The notes under the pieces: generated by a model
The model's database searches: none
Seen by the model: the letters and a program-made list of their open reading frames with translations, nothing else
Told to the model about the DNA's origin: nothing
In this document: positions 1 through 9,617 of the stretch, piece after piece
How the letters are laid out: each line of letters opens with the position of its first letter
Numbering within the stretch: position 1 is the stretch's first letter
From: Mycobacterium parmense
GTDB taxonomy: Bacteria; Actinomycetota; Actinomycetes; Mycobacteriales; Mycobacteriaceae
Direction: 5' to 3'
DNA: 64,000 nt
Assembly (NCBI RefSeq): GCF_010730575.1
Contig: NZ_AP022614.1
Location: 5,456,001 to 5,520,000, forward strand
Program-made: the position numbers and the translations under genes

Positions 1-434
1 GCGAGAAGGTGACGCTACGCATCGCCGCGCGGTACGCGCAGTACACCAACTTCACCCCGGAACCCGAGGCGTTCGCCCACAAGTCGGAAGTGTTGGCCGG
101 GCATTGTGCGGCGGTCGGCACCGACTTCGACGCCATCGTGCGTTCGGTCAACGTGAACGCGGTCGTCGGCTCATCCGACGACGACGTGAAGGACCGGCTG
201 CGGCAGGTCCGCGACCGGATGACCGGCTATGTGCCGGACGCCGCGGCCGACGCGATGGTCGCCAACACCGCCGGACCGGACTCGGCGACGGGAACGCCGG
301 AACAGGTGGTCGAGCGCCTGACCAGGATCCGTGACCTCGGATGCGAGTACGTCATCTGCTACTTCCCGGAGGCCGCCTACGATCGCACCGGAATCGAGCT
401 GTTCGAACGCGAAGTGATTCCCGCGTTGAGCTGA
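1..434 (+). CDS. LLM-class F420-dependent oxidoreductase, C-terminal part
   Basis: This is the 3' end of a gene that begins before the window; the frame is open to base 1, reading EKVTLRIAARYAQYTN. That stretch and the ending with GTPEQVVERLTRIRDLGCEYVICYF are typical of the C-terminal part of luciferase-like monooxygenase family proteins that use F420. The (A)RYAQYTN motif follows the GGGGEK-type loop of the family, of which only the last residues are in the window. A GTG at base 9 could be mistaken for a start, but the homology runs through it. Substrate cannot be told from this part. Confidence 0.8.
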   Translation, partial: EKVTLRIAARYAQYTNFTPEPEAFAHKSEVLAGHCAAVGTDFDAIVRSVNVNAVVGSSDDDVKDRLRQVRDRMTGYVPDAAADAMVANTAGPDSATGTPEQVVERLTRIRDLGCEYVICYFPEAAYDRTGIELFEREVIPALS

Positions 435-439
435 GCCCG

Positions 440-733
440 TCAGATGTCGGCGACGGCGTACCTGATCTTGACCGGCGGCGCGGCGAGCAACGGCGGGAGC
501 TGGGTCACTTTGCCCTCCCCGGCGCGGAACGCGCGGTAAGCCTCGTCGGCCTCGACCGACTCCCAGAGCTCGTAGATGAGCCAGTGCGCCTCGTCGTCCT
601 GGTCGACCAGCACGTCGGTGCCGAGGTTGCCCTCGAAGGCGCGGGTCGCCTTGAGCGTCTCGCGCATGAGATCGCGGCCCGCGGCCACCGCTTCGGGCTT
701 GAACCTGAGTTCGAGTGTCACCGTGACCGGCAT
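440..733 (-). CDS. Antibiotic biosynthesis monooxygenase (ABM) domain protein
   Basis: A 97-residue single-domain protein of the ferredoxin-like ABM/dimeric alpha-beta barrel type. The pattern LELRFKPEA, then GNLGTDVLVDQDDEAHWLIYELWES, then AYRAFRAGEG is the usual one (helix, W-hYExW strand, helix). These proteins are small cofactor-less monooxygenases or stress-related enzymes, and the substrate is not predictable. It converges with the preceding oxidoreductase gene (5 bp between the stops) and reads away from the DUF35/thiolase pair. Length is normal for the family. Confidence 0.8.
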   Translation of the reverse strand: MPVTVTLELRFKPEAVAAGRDLMRETLKATRAFEGNLGTDVLVDQDDEAHWLIYELWESVEADEAYRAFRAGEGKVTQLPPLLAAPPVKIRYAVADI

Positions 734-896
734 CGTCGTCTCCTCGCTTCTTCAACAGTGCTGCGCGCGCAGATCCTCGCCAAGATAGCCCAGGCCGGGA
801 CGCTGTCGGTTGGCGAGAATGTGGTTTCCACTTTACGGAAACCTGTTATACGGTTCAGTGAGACCGATTCTGTTGGCGGAGACGGAGGATTCCTCG

Positions 897-1313
897 ATGC
901 AGAAGGCGCTCGCGCCCGAGATCTCGACCTGGCCCGACGAGAACCCACAGCTGATCGGCAGTCGTTGCGGCAGCTGCGGGGCGACCACCTTCCCGGTTCA
1001 GCAATGGTGCCCACGCTGCAGCGCCGGCGAGATGACCGACGTGCTGCTGCCCCGCCGCGGAACGCTGGTGGCGTGGACGACCCAGGGCTTCCCGCCCGGG
1101 GCTCCGTATGCGGGCCCGGCCGGCAAGGACTTCGTGCCGTTCGGCGTCGGTTTGGTCCAGCTCGACGACGTGATCCGCGTCGAGGGCCGGCTGACCGAGA
1201 ACGACCCCGCCAAGCTGCGGTTCGGCCAGGAGGTCGAGCTGACGATGGTGCCGCTGGTCAACGACGAAGACGGCGCCGAAATCATGACGTTCGCATTCCA
1301 GCCGGTTCAGTGA
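897..1313 (+). CDS. Zn-ribbon/OB-fold protein (DUF35)
   Basis: A 138-residue protein with an N-terminal zinc ribbon (C24, C27, C38, C41: RCGSCG and WCPRC) followed by an OB-fold. The ATG at 897 is chosen because GGAG lies 9 bp upstream; the frame stays open further upstream to 810 but that extension looks non-coding. DUF35 proteins are obligate partners of thiolase-like proteins. In the steroid side-chain aldolase Ltp2–ChsH2 the DUF35 domain stabilises the thiolase-fold subunit and contributes to acyl-CoA binding. The thiolase-like gene 60 bp downstream is therefore its likely partner. Function of the pair is inferred. Confidence 0.85.
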   Translation: MQKALAPEISTWPDENPQLIGSRCGSCGATTFPVQQWCPRCSAGEMTDVLLPRRGTLVAWTTQGFPPGAPYAGPAGKDFVPFGVGLVQLDDVIRVEGRLTENDPAKLRFGQEVELTMVPLVNDEDGAEIMTFAFQPVQ

Positions 1314-1373
1314 CGATCGCCGCGGCCGAGCCGGGCCAGGCGGTGCGCCACCATCCATCAGAGGAGCCACGAG

Positions 1374-2519
1374 ATGACTAACGATGTCGCCATCATCGGC
1401 GTCGGCCTGCACCCGTTCGGCAGGTTCGACAAGACCGCGATGCAGATGGGCGCCGAGGCGATCCAGGCCGCCCTCAAGGACGCCGGGGTGGATTGGAAGG
1501 ACATCCAATTCGGCTTCGGCGGCAGTCATGAGGTCTCCAACCCCGACGCCGTTACCCGCCTGGTCGGCCTGACCGGCATCACCTTCACCAACGTGTTCAA
1601 CGCCTGCGCCACCGCGGCCAGTGCCATCCAGCAGACCGCCGACACCATCCGGCTGGGCAAGTACGACATCGGCATCGCCATCGGCCTGGACAAGCACCCG
1701 CGCGGCGCGTTCACCGACGACCCCGCCAAACTCGCGCTGCCGCAGTGGTACGCGCAGAACGGTCAGTTCGTCACCACCAAGTTCTTCGGGATGAAGGCCA
1801 ACAAGTACCTGCACGACCACAACATCTCCCAGGCCACCCTGGCCAAGGTCGCCGCCAAGAACTTCCGCAACGGCGCGCTGAACCCGAACGCCTTCCGCCG
1901 CAAGCCCATTCCCGAGGAAGAGATCCTCAACTCGACGGTGCTGAACTACCCGCTGACGCAGTACATGTTCTGCGCGCCCGACGAGGGCGCCGCGGCGGTC
2001 GTCATGTGCCGCGCCGACCTCGCGCACAACTACACCGCCAAGCCGGTGTACGTGCGGGCCTGCGAGATTCGCACCCGCACGTTCGGTGCGTACGAAGTGC
2101 ACGCCACCTTCGCGCCGCTCGACGAGGACGTCTCGCCGACGGTGTACGCGTCCAGGGCGGCCTATGAGGCCGCCGGCATCGGACCCGAGGACGTCGACGT
2201 CGCCCAGCTGCAGGACACCGACGCCGGCAACGAGGTGATCCACATGGCCGAGACAGGCCTGTGCGCCGACGGCGAGCAGGAGAAGCTGGTGGCCGACGGG
2301 GCGACGGAGATCCACGGTTCGATGCCGGTCAACACCGACGGCGGGTTGATCGCCAACGGCGAGCCGATCGGCGCCTCGGGGTTGCGCCAGATGCACGAGC
2401 TGGTGCGGCAATTGCGCGGCGAGGCGGGCGAGCGTCAGGTTCCCGGCAACCCGCGCGTCGGCTTGGCGCAGGTGTACGGCGCGCCCGGCACCGCGTCCGC
2501 CACCCTGCTGTCGCTTTAG
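1374..2519 (+). CDS. Thiolase-like protein (SCP2-thiolase/Ltp family), atypical active site
   Basis: A 381-residue protein with the thiolase fold (N-terminal VAIIGVGLHPFG; NACATAAS around C78; GLIANG...GASG near the C terminus). The nucleophile-position Cys78 is present. The HDCF motif is replaced by LQDTDAGNE. The GHPxGA motif reads GEPIGASG, so the catalytic His is E330. The late catalytic Cys position appears to be Tyr (VYGAPG, Y368). A normal Claisen thiolase reaction is thus unlikely. Together with the upstream DUF35 gene it resembles Ltp2/ChsH2-type retro-aldolases or related lipid-transfer-annotated proteins that act on beta-hydroxyacyl-CoA. Substrate is unknown. The call of thiolase superfamily is sure; aldolase activity is inference. 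Confidence 0.85.
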   Translation: MTNDVAIIGVGLHPFGRFDKTAMQMGAEAIQAALKDAGVDWKDIQFGFGGSHEVSNPDAVTRLVGLTGITFTNVFNACATAASAIQQTADTIRLGKYDIGIAIGLDKHPRGAFTDDPAKLALPQWYAQNGQFVTTKFFGMKANKYLHDHNISQATLAKVAAKNFRNGALNPNAFRRKPIPEEEILNSTVLNYPLTQYMFCAPDEGAAAVVMCRADLAHNYTAKPVYVRACEIRTRTFGAYEVHATFAPLDEDVSPTVYASRAAYEAAGIGPEDVDVAQLQDTDAGNEVIHMAETGLCADGEQEKLVADGATEIHGSMPVNTDGGLIANGEPIGASGLRQMHELVRQLRGEAGERQVPGNPRVGLAQVYGAPGTASATLLSL

Positions 2520-2537
2520 AAGACGACGGCGACCCGC

Positions 2538-4187
2538 TCAGATCGGCGGGCCCAGCAAGTCGTCCGCGTCGCGGATGATGTACCCGTAGCCCTGCTCGGC
2601 GAGGAATCGCTGACGGTGCGCGGCGTACTCGGCGTCCAGGCTGTCGCGGGCCACCACCGAGTAGAAGATGGCGCCACCCCCGTCGGACTTGGGCCGCAGC
2701 AACCGGCCGAGCCGCTGCGCCTCCTCCTGACGCGACCCGAACGTTCCCGAAACCTGCACCGCGACGGAGGCTTCCGGCAGGTCGATGGAGAAGTTGGCCA
2801 CCTTGGACACCACCAGGGTGGACACCTCACCGCGACGGAAGGCGTCGAAGAGTTCCTCGCGTTCCTTGGTCCGGGTCGACCCCTGGATCACCGGCGCGTT
2901 CAGTTCGGCACCGAGCTCGTCGAGCTGATCCAGGTAGGCGCCGATCACCAGCGTCTGCTCCCCGGAATGCCGGCTCAGCACCGACTTCACCACGGCGATC
3001 TTCGAATGCGCCGTCGAGCAGACCTTGTAGCGCTCTTCGGGTTCGGCGGTGGCGTAGATCATGCGCTCGTTGTCGGTCATGGTGACCCGCACCTCGACGC
3101 ACTCCGCCGGCGCGATCCAGCCCTGTGCCTCGATGTCCTTCCACGGCGCGTCGTAGCGCTTCGGGCCGATCAGCGAGAACACGTCGCCCTCCCGGCCGTC
3201 CTCGCGGACCAGCGTGGCGGTCAGGCCCAGCCGTCGCTTGGACTGCAGGTCGGCGGTCATCCGGAACACCGGCGCGGGCAGCAGGTGCACCTCGTCGTAG
3301 ATGATGAGGCCCCAGTCGCGGCTGTCGAACAGCTCGAGATGCCGGTACTCGCCCTTGGTGCGGCGGGTGATCATCTGATACGTCGAGATGGTCACGGGCC
3401 GGATCTCCTTGCGCTCGCCGGAGTATTCGCCCACCTCGTCCTCGGTCAGCGACGTGCGGGCCACGAGCTCGCGCTTCCACTGCCGGGCCGCCACGACGTT
3501 GGTGACCAGGATCAGCGTCGTGGCACTGGCCTTGGCCATGGCGGCGGCACCGACCAGCGTCTTGCCGGCTCCGCACGGAAGCACCACCACCCCCGAGCCG
3601 CCGGCCCAGAACGAATCCGTCGCCATCTGCTGGTAGTCGCGCAGCTCCCAGCCGTCGGGTTGCAGGGCGATCGGATGCGCCTCGCCGTCGACGTAGCCGG
3701 CGAGGTCCTCGGCCGGCCAGCCGACCTTGAGCAGCATCTGCTTGACGCGGCCGCGCTCGCTGGGGTGGACGATGACGGTGTCGTCGTCGATCCGTGAACC
3801 CAGCATCGGAGCGATCTTCTTGTTGCGCAGCACCTCTTCGAGCACGGCCCGGTCCAGGCTGAGCAGGGTGAGGCCGTGGGCGGGGTGCTTGACCAGCTGC
3901 AGGCGGCCGTAGCGGGCCATGGTGTCGACGATGTCGACGAGCAGCGGCTGCGGGACCGCGTAGCGCGAGTAGCTGACCAGCGCGTCGACCACCTGTTCGG
4001 CGTCGTGGCCGGCGGCGCGCGCGTTCCACAGGGCGAGCGGGGTGATGCGGTAGGTGTGCACGTGTTCGGGCGCGCGCTCCAGCTCGGCGAAGGGCGCGAT
4101 CGCGGCCCGGGCCGCGCCGGCCTGCTCGTGGTCCACCTCGAGCAGCACCGTCTTATCGGACTGCACAATCAACGGTCCGTCAGTCAT
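2538..4187 (-). CDS. ercc3: XPB/Ercc3-type DNA repair helicase
   Basis: SF2 3'-to-5' DNA helicase of the XPB family, 549 residues when started at the second ATG (MTDGPLIVQSDK, matching the M. tuberculosis orthologue Rv0861c); an in-frame ATG at 4196 would add three residues. An N-terminal XPB-type domain is followed by Walker A GAGKT (206-210), the DEVH box (298-301) and the XPB-specific RED motif (328-330). Motif VI is QRLGRLLRP. It lies about 10 bp downstream of the helicase-associated gene on the same strand, so the two are probably co-transcribed. A role in DNA unwinding or repair is inferred from the family. Confidence 0.95.
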   Translation of the reverse strand: MTDGPLIVQSDKTVLLEVDHEQAGAARAAIAPFAELERAPEHVHTYRITPLALWNARAAGHDAEQVVDALVSYSRYAVPQPLLVDIVDTMARYGRLQLVKHPAHGLTLLSLDRAVLEEVLRNKKIAPMLGSRIDDDTVIVHPSERGRVKQMLLKVGWPAEDLAGYVDGEAHPIALQPDGWELRDYQQMATDSFWAGGSGVVVLPCGAGKTLVGAAAMAKASATTLILVTNVVAARQWKRELVARTSLTEDEVGEYSGERKEIRPVTISTYQMITRRTKGEYRHLELFDSRDWGLIIYDEVHLLPAPVFRMTADLQSKRRLGLTATLVREDGREGDVFSLIGPKRYDAPWKDIEAQGWIAPAECVEVRVTMTDNERMIYATAEPEERYKVCSTAHSKIAVVKSVLSRHSGEQTLVIGAYLDQLDELGAELNAPVIQGSTRTKEREELFDAFRRGEVSTLVVSKVANFSIDLPEASVAVQVSGTFGSRQEEAQRLGRLLRPKSDGGGAIFYSVVARDSLDAEYAAHRQRFLAEQGYGYIIRDADDLLGPPI

Positions 4188-4205
4188 GTCATCCATTATC
4201 GGGAG

Positions 4206-6449
4206 TCACGCCGACACCACCGACGTGATCCGGTGGATGGCGAAGTCGCGCAGCCGCCCGGAGGCGGAGTCGAAGGCCACCAGCTGGCCGCCGCGCACGC
4301 TGACGGGGGACACCACCCGCTGGCTGGCCACGCCGGCGGCGTCCAGGTAGCCGATGACCAGCGTGTCCTGCTTTTTGGCGGCGCGCTGCAGCACCGTCAT
4401 GGTGACCGCCGGATCGACGCGCAGGTTGCCGAACGGCGCGGCGGTGACCGTCCTGAGCACCGCCACCACCGCGTTGAGGCTCTCGCTGTTCGGGCGCGAC
4501 GGGGGCCGGTACGGCCGGCGTTGCTGCGGGGTGGGCACCCGTGCGCCCCGCGGGCGGACGTCGACGATGGCGCCGGTCGAGTCCTCGGCCGCGGGGGCGA
4601 AGCCGGCGCGCCGCAGCGCGACCAGCACCTCGGCGATCGGCGCGGGAGACACCGCCACCGTCGGGGCCAGGGCGCGCAGCTGTACGTCCTCGGCCGCCGC
4701 CACCGCCTGGGTCAGCAGCGTCGGGTCCTCGCATCGCACGAACGAGGCGGCCATGCCGATCCGCAATTGGCCGTGCCGGCGCGCGACGTCGTCGATCAGA
4801 TATGTAAGGCCTTGCGGCACAGGTGTTTTCGAGTGCGACGCAAAGAAGTTCTGCATCCAGTCGCGAGTTTTGCCGATGTCGAGCGCGTGCCGGATCGACT
4901 GTTCGCTGATGCGGTAGACCATTGCGGCGCCGGCGGATTCGACGACCGCGACGGTGGCCAGCTGCTCGGCGAGGTCGCGGTGCAGCGGACCGGGGACCAC
5001 CACCGTCAGGTCGGCCTGCAGCAGGAAGTGGTCGATCGGCTTGGGCAGGGCCCGCGCCATCGCGTCGACGGCGGCCCGCGGGTCGGCGCCCTCGTCGAGC
5101 AGCGCGCGGGCCGGTCCGCTGATGGCGCCCCGGCCCACCAGGCCCAACGCGTGGCACTCGGCCAGCAGGTCCCCGAGCGGTCCCGGTTGCAGGCGCTTGG
5201 CCCAGCGGGGGCGGCGCCAGATCAGCGCCGCCGATGCGGTGACGGCGTCCACGCCGGCGCCGGGCGGCAGGTCGGCGAGCATGCCGAGCAACAGTCGGCG
5301 GTCCAGTGGAGCGGCCGTCGAGTACAGCGAATCCGAGAGTGCGCCATACGGTTTGGCGTCGGGGCCGCGGCTGCCGATCAGCGCCGGCCGGGCCGGCAGG
5401 TCGAGCCAGGTGCCGGCCAGCAGGTGCCACCGCTCGGCCGAAGACAACGCGGTGAACCGGTCGGTCGCCGACGTCGGCGCCCAGAAAGGCGCCTCGCCGT
5501 CGGCCGGGACCGGATCCGGCGTGCCGCTGGCGATCAGCCCGGCCGCGGCGGCAACCTCGAGGATCAGCCCCAGGCGCGGCTCCGCTATCCCGGTCGTCTT
5601 GCTCAACCGCTTGACGTCGCGAATGCCCAGTCCGCCGGTGCGCAGCTCGGAAACGGGCGCGGCGCCCAGTGTTTGGAGCACGACGTCGAGCTCGCGCAGC
5701 AGGTCCAGGACCGCGCCGGCGGCCACCGCATCGGCGTCCTCGGCGGTGGTTGTGGACACCACCGGGTCGGGCGCCGTCAGCTGCATGGGCCCGGGTTGCT
5801 CGCCCCGCAGTACCTGCCCGACGTGGCGGGGGAGGATCACGGTGTCGGCGTCGACCCGGCGCAGCAGTCCCATCGCCAACAGCTGTGGCACCGGCCGGTC
5901 GGCCGGGGCGCCGGGTGCCGCGTCGCGGGTGCGGCCCATCGGCGAACCTTCGAGCAGTTTTTCCAGGACGTCGAGTTGCGCGGGCTCGAGATCGTCGATG
6001 AGTGCGGCGAGCTGTTCACCCGTGCGTGTGCTGTCTTCCAGGGTGACCTGTCCCGGGTACCACGGCAGGGCGGTGCCGGCGTCGGGGGCCACCCGCACCG
6101 CGGCATCGCCCCAGACCAGGACGCGCTCCCGGAGGTCGTCCAGCGCGCCGATCACGTCGGCCTCGGGGGCGCGGCCCCCGAGTGCGGCCAGCAGCTTCGT
6201 CGTGGCCACGGGAGCCGCGTCGGCCTGCAGGACCAGCAGCGCGTCGAGCACCGCGAGTCGCAGGAAGTCCAACTCGTCGGTGGCGGCCTTGACCGACTGG
6301 CGGGCCTGGGCGCGCGCGGCCAGCGCGGCAATGCTGCCGGGAGGCGGCTGCGCGAGGTCCGGCCGAAGCTCCAGCATCCGGATCAGCCGCTCGTCGGGCA
6401 GGTCGGCCAGCCAGGACCCCAGCGGGATGTCCGGGGTGTTGTCAGTCAT
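4206..6449 (-). CDS. Helicase-associated protein (Rv0862c type) with WYL-like C terminus
   Basis: A 747-residue protein orthologous in position and sequence to Rv0862c. The start ATG at 6449 (MTDNTPDIPLGSWLAD) is preferred; the frame is open for about 250 further codons upstream but that part has no coding character. The central region is the XPB-helicase-associated domain that often sits beside ercc3. The last ~60 residues (VIGYLDAAG, RVVSPVSVRGG, AFDSASGRLRDF, IHRITSV) closely follow the WYL-domain pattern. WYL domains sense ligands or nucleic acids in regulators of DNA repair and defence. It lies directly upstream of ercc3 and is probably in one transcript. The exact role is unknown. Confidence 0.88.
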   Translation of the reverse strand: MTDNTPDIPLGSWLADLPDERLIRMLELRPDLAQPPPGSIAALAARAQARQSVKAATDELDFLRLAVLDALLVLQADAAPVATTKLLAALGGRAPEADVIGALDDLRERVLVWGDAAVRVAPDAGTALPWYPGQVTLEDSTRTGEQLAALIDDLEPAQLDVLEKLLEGSPMGRTRDAAPGAPADRPVPQLLAMGLLRRVDADTVILPRHVGQVLRGEQPGPMQLTAPDPVVSTTTAEDADAVAAGAVLDLLRELDVVLQTLGAAPVSELRTGGLGIRDVKRLSKTTGIAEPRLGLILEVAAAAGLIASGTPDPVPADGEAPFWAPTSATDRFTALSSAERWHLLAGTWLDLPARPALIGSRGPDAKPYGALSDSLYSTAAPLDRRLLLGMLADLPPGAGVDAVTASAALIWRRPRWAKRLQPGPLGDLLAECHALGLVGRGAISGPARALLDEGADPRAAVDAMARALPKPIDHFLLQADLTVVVPGPLHRDLAEQLATVAVVESAGAAMVYRISEQSIRHALDIGKTRDWMQNFFASHSKTPVPQGLTYLIDDVARRHGQLRIGMAASFVRCEDPTLLTQAVAAAEDVQLRALAPTVAVSPAPIAEVLVALRRAGFAPAAEDSTGAIVDVRPRGARVPTPQQRRPYRPPSRPNSESLNAVVAVLRTVTAAPFGNLRVDPAVTMTVLQRAAKKQDTLVIGYLDAAGVASQRVVSPVSVRGGQLVAFDSASGRLRDFAIHRITSVVSA

Positions 6450-6581
6450 TGCTGACCAGCGTAAAGCAGGCGGCGGACGCGGGCGGGACAGTGCATGGGC
6501 GCGTGTGGACGGCCGGCCGTGGTTGACGTGGACTCGCCCAAACGACGCCTCACGCGGCGGGCGCGTGCGCCATTTGCCAGA

Positions 6582-6791
6582 ATGGACGGCGTGGCTGACA
6601 GTGCTGAGGGCAAGGCGCAGAAATCCAGGTACGTCGACAACGGCTGGCCGGCGTCGGATCCGGAGGATCATCCGGTGAGCGAACTGGCGACCGATCGCAC
6701 CGGCGCCCTGTCTCCCTACGGCGACCTGGAGTTCCCGCTGCCCGCGAACGACCTGCCGTACGTGCACCCGGTAACCGTCGTCAACAAGTAG
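6582..6791 (+). CDS. Conserved hypothetical small protein (Rv0863 position)
   Basis: A 69-residue acidic protein ([21 protein letters not shown], ending [13 protein letters not shown]) at the position of Rv0863. An alternative GTG start lies at 6591. It has no recognisable domain, signal peptide or membrane segment. Its stop codon abuts the moaC2 start with no gap, so it is translationally linked to the molybdenum cofactor genes. Function is unknown. Confidence 0.7.
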   Translation: MDGVADSAEGKAQKSRYVDNGWPASDPEDHPVSELATDRTGALSPYGDLEFPLPANDLPYVHPVTVVNK

Positions 6792-7358
6792 ATGTCCGCT
6801 AGGGCCCCTAGGGCCGCTGGGGTCCCGAAAGCCTCGAAGGCCTCGGAGGCCTCGGATTCTTCGGCGAGCCGGGCTCCGGTCGAGTCCGGCCCGGGCGTTC
6901 TCTCGCACCTCGATCACCGCGGGGCTGCGCACATGGTCGATGTCAGTAGCAAAAGCGCCACGAAGCGGACCGCCGTCGCCGCAGGCGCCCTGCGCACGAC
7001 GACCGCGGTGGTGGAGCTGATCTCGACCGGCGGGCTGCCCAAGGGCGATGCGCTGGCCACCGCGCGGGTGGCGGGGATTCTGGCCGCCAAGCGCACCAGC
7101 GACCTCATCCCGCTGTGCCACCAACTCGCGCTGACCGGAGTGGACGTCGACTTCACCGTGGCCGGCCCGGACATCGAGATCGTCGCGACGGTGCACAGCA
7201 CCGACCGCACGGGTGTGGAGATGGAAGCCCTGACCGCCGTCACCGTGGCCGCGCTCACGCTCTACGACATGATCAAAGCGGTCGACGCGGCCGCACGGAT
7301 CGACGACATCCGTGTGCTGCGCAAGGAAGGCGGCAAAAGCGGAACCTGGGCCCGGTGA
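6792..7358 (+). CDS. moaC2: Cyclic pyranopterin monophosphate synthase MoaC2
   Basis: MoaC converts the MoaA product (3',8-cyclo-7,8-dihydro-GTP) into cyclic pyranopterin monophosphate in molybdenum cofactor synthesis. The MoaC core is complete: [51 protein letters not shown] and [10 protein letters not shown]. The protein is 188 residues, about 20 longer than MoaC2 of M. tuberculosis. The excess is a low-complexity N-terminal stretch rich in Ala/Ser/Lys encoded by short direct repeats (gcctcgga units). The stop codon overlaps the mog start as ATGA, so moaC2, mog and moaE2 form one operon. Confidence 0.95.
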   Translation: MSARAPRAAGVPKASKASEASDSSASRAPVESGPGVLSHLDHRGAAHMVDVSSKSATKRTAVAAGALRTTTAVVELISTGGLPKGDALATARVAGILAAKRTSDLIPLCHQLALTGVDVDFTVAGPDIEIVATVHSTDRTGVEMEALTAVTVAALTLYDMIKAVDAAARIDDIRVLRKEGGKSGTWAR

Positions 7359-7840
7359 TGAGCGCCCGCCGCGCGCGAGTCATCGTCGCCTCTACCCGGG
7401 CGTCGGCCGGGGTCTACGACGACCGATGCGGACCGATCATCGTCGAATGGCTTGAGGCTCGTGGCTTTTCGGCCGCAAAACCGGAAGTGGTCGCCGACGG
7501 GCGTCCGGTTGGCGAGGCGCTGCGCAAGGCGGTCGACGACGACGTCGACCTCATCATCACCTCGGGTGGCACCGGCATCTCGCCCAGCGACAGCACCCCG
7601 GACCAGACGGTGGCGGTCCTGGACTACATGATCCCCGGATTGGCCGACGCCATTCGCCGCTCCGGGCTGCCGAAAGTGCCGACGTCGGTGCTGTCGCGGG
7701 GTGTCTGCGGCGTCGCGGGGCGGACCCTGATCGTCAACCTGCCCGGCTCGCCCGGCGGCGTCCGTGACGGCCTCGGAGTGCTCGCCGACGTGGTGGACCA
7801 CGCGCTCGACCAACTCGCCGGCGAAGACCACCGACGATGA
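7358..7840 (+). CDS. mog: Molybdopterin adenylyltransferase-type protein Mog/MoaB
   Basis: A 160-residue MoaB/Mog protein that binds molybdopterin and adenylates it before molybdate insertion. Motifs include [18 protein letters not shown] and the later [16 protein letters not shown], both typical of the family. The start is the ATG that overlaps the moaC2 stop (ATGA), giving the same length as the M. tuberculosis protein; the frame remains open upstream inside moaC2 but is not used. The stop overlaps the start of moaE2 in the same manner. Confidence 0.95.
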   Translation: MSARRARVIVASTRASAGVYDDRCGPIIVEWLEARGFSAAKPEVVADGRPVGEALRKAVDDDVDLIITSGGTGISPSDSTPDQTVAVLDYMIPGLADAIRRSGLPKVPTSVLSRGVCGVAGRTLIVNLPGSPGGVRDGLGVLADVVDHALDQLAGEDHRR

Positions 7841-8262
7841 CGCTCGTCGTGCGCGCGGCGATCACCGCGACCCCGATCTTCCTGAGGGACCACGAGGAAC
7901 TGGTCAGCCATCGATCGGCCGGGGCGGTCGTGGGATTCGTCGGCATGATCCGCGACCACGACGGCGGACGCCGCGTGGTGCGGCTCGAATACACCGCGCA
8001 CCCGACGGCCGAACAGGTGCTGGCCGACGTCGTCGCCGAGGTCGCCGAGCGGTCCGGCGGCCTGCGCGCCATCGCGGCCAGTCACCGGATCGGCGTCTTG
8101 CACATCGGAGAGGCCGCGCTGGTGGCGGCGGTGGCCGCCGACCACCGACAGGAGGCGTTCGCGACCTGCGCCGAACTGGTCGACACGATCAAGGCGCGGC
8201 TGCCGGTCTGGAAGCACCAGTTCTTCGACGACGGCACCGAGGAGTGGGTGGGCTCGGCCTGA
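7837..8262 (+). CDS. moaE2: Molybdopterin synthase large subunit MoaE2
   Basis: The catalytic subunit that, with thiocarboxylated MoaD, inserts sulfur into cyclic pyranopterin monophosphate. The 141-residue protein has [13 protein letters not shown], a central [20 protein letters not shown], and the C-terminal [10 protein letters not shown]...EWVGSA with the conserved substrate-binding lysine. It overlaps mog by ATGA and is the last gene of this three-gene Moco operon; a strong hairpin follows 9 bp after the stop. Its partner moaD2 lies on the opposite strand on the far side of rpfA. Confidence 0.95.
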   Translation: MTLVVRAAITATPIFLRDHEELVSHRSAGAVVGFVGMIRDHDGGRRVVRLEYTAHPTAEQVLADVVAEVAERSGGLRAIAASHRIGVLHIGEAALVAAVAADHRQEAFATCAELVDTIKARLPVWKHQFFDDGTEEWVGSA

Positions 8263-8271
8263 CCGCGCAGA

Positions 8272-8302
8272 ACGCCCCGCAAGCGCGAGGCTTGCGGGGC
8301 GT
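8272..8302. terminator. Bidirectional hairpin terminator between moaE2 and rpfA
   Basis: Perfect 13-bp inverted repeat (ACGCCCCGCAAGC / GCTTGCGGGGCGT) with a 5-base loop, lying between the convergent stops of moaE2 (8262) and rpfA (8321). It has no U-tract, as is common in mycobacteria. It can end transcription from both directions. Confidence 0.8.
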
Positions 8303-8320
8303 GCCGCTTCTGAACGTCGG

Positions 8321-9403
<1,083 letters not shown>

Positions 9404-9486
9404 AGCCGGAGGAGGAACGCCAACTGGGTTGGCTTGGCGAACCTTGGGAGACGGTAACGGTTTCTGTCGGACCCGTCACGTTTGGC

Positions 9487-9501
9487 GAAACGCGGCGTTT
9501 C
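9487..9501. promoter_or_regulatory. Inverted repeat GAAACGC-N-GCGTTTC in the rpfA leader region
   Basis: A perfect 7-bp inverted repeat with one central base, between the Crp-like site and the riboswitch. It may be an operator near the rpfA transcription start or part of the RNA fold. The binding protein is not known. Confidence 0.35.
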
Positions 9502-9598
9502 CCCCGCGGACACCTCGCAAAACCCCAGGAACATTTCGCGTTCGCGCAGGTCATACCACCCGCAATCCGAACGTGTCCTTGTCGTTATCTTTCCGTTA

Positions 9599-9614
9599 TG
9601 TGAGGTTTTTCACA
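9599..9614 (-). promoter_or_regulatory. Crp (Rv3676-type) binding site upstream of rpfA
   Basis: TGTGAGGTTTTTCACA matches the Crp consensus TGTGA-N6-TCACA in both arms. The site begins 3 bp beyond the moaD2 stop and lies about 410 bp upstream of the rpfA start codon, ahead of the riboswitch. Regulation of rpfA by the cAMP receptor Rv3676 is established in M. tuberculosis, so a conserved role is likely. The region 9188-9617 (430 bp) holds this site, the inverted repeat at 9487 and the riboswitch but no gene. Confidence 0.8.
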
Positions 9615-9617
9615 GTT

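Noticed and set aside
2616..3797. Long plus-strand frame (393 codons) opposite the helicase gene
   Set aside because: It is the antisense shadow of ercc3: composition is typical of GC-rich reverse frames (His/Arg/Gly/Val) and no motif is found, while ercc3 has all helicase motifs.
3876..6455. 859-codon plus-strand frame opposite the helicase-associated gene
   Set aside because: Antisense shadow of a GC-rich gene; low-complexity Gly/Arg/Gln/His composition and no domain. The minus-strand protein matches a known family.
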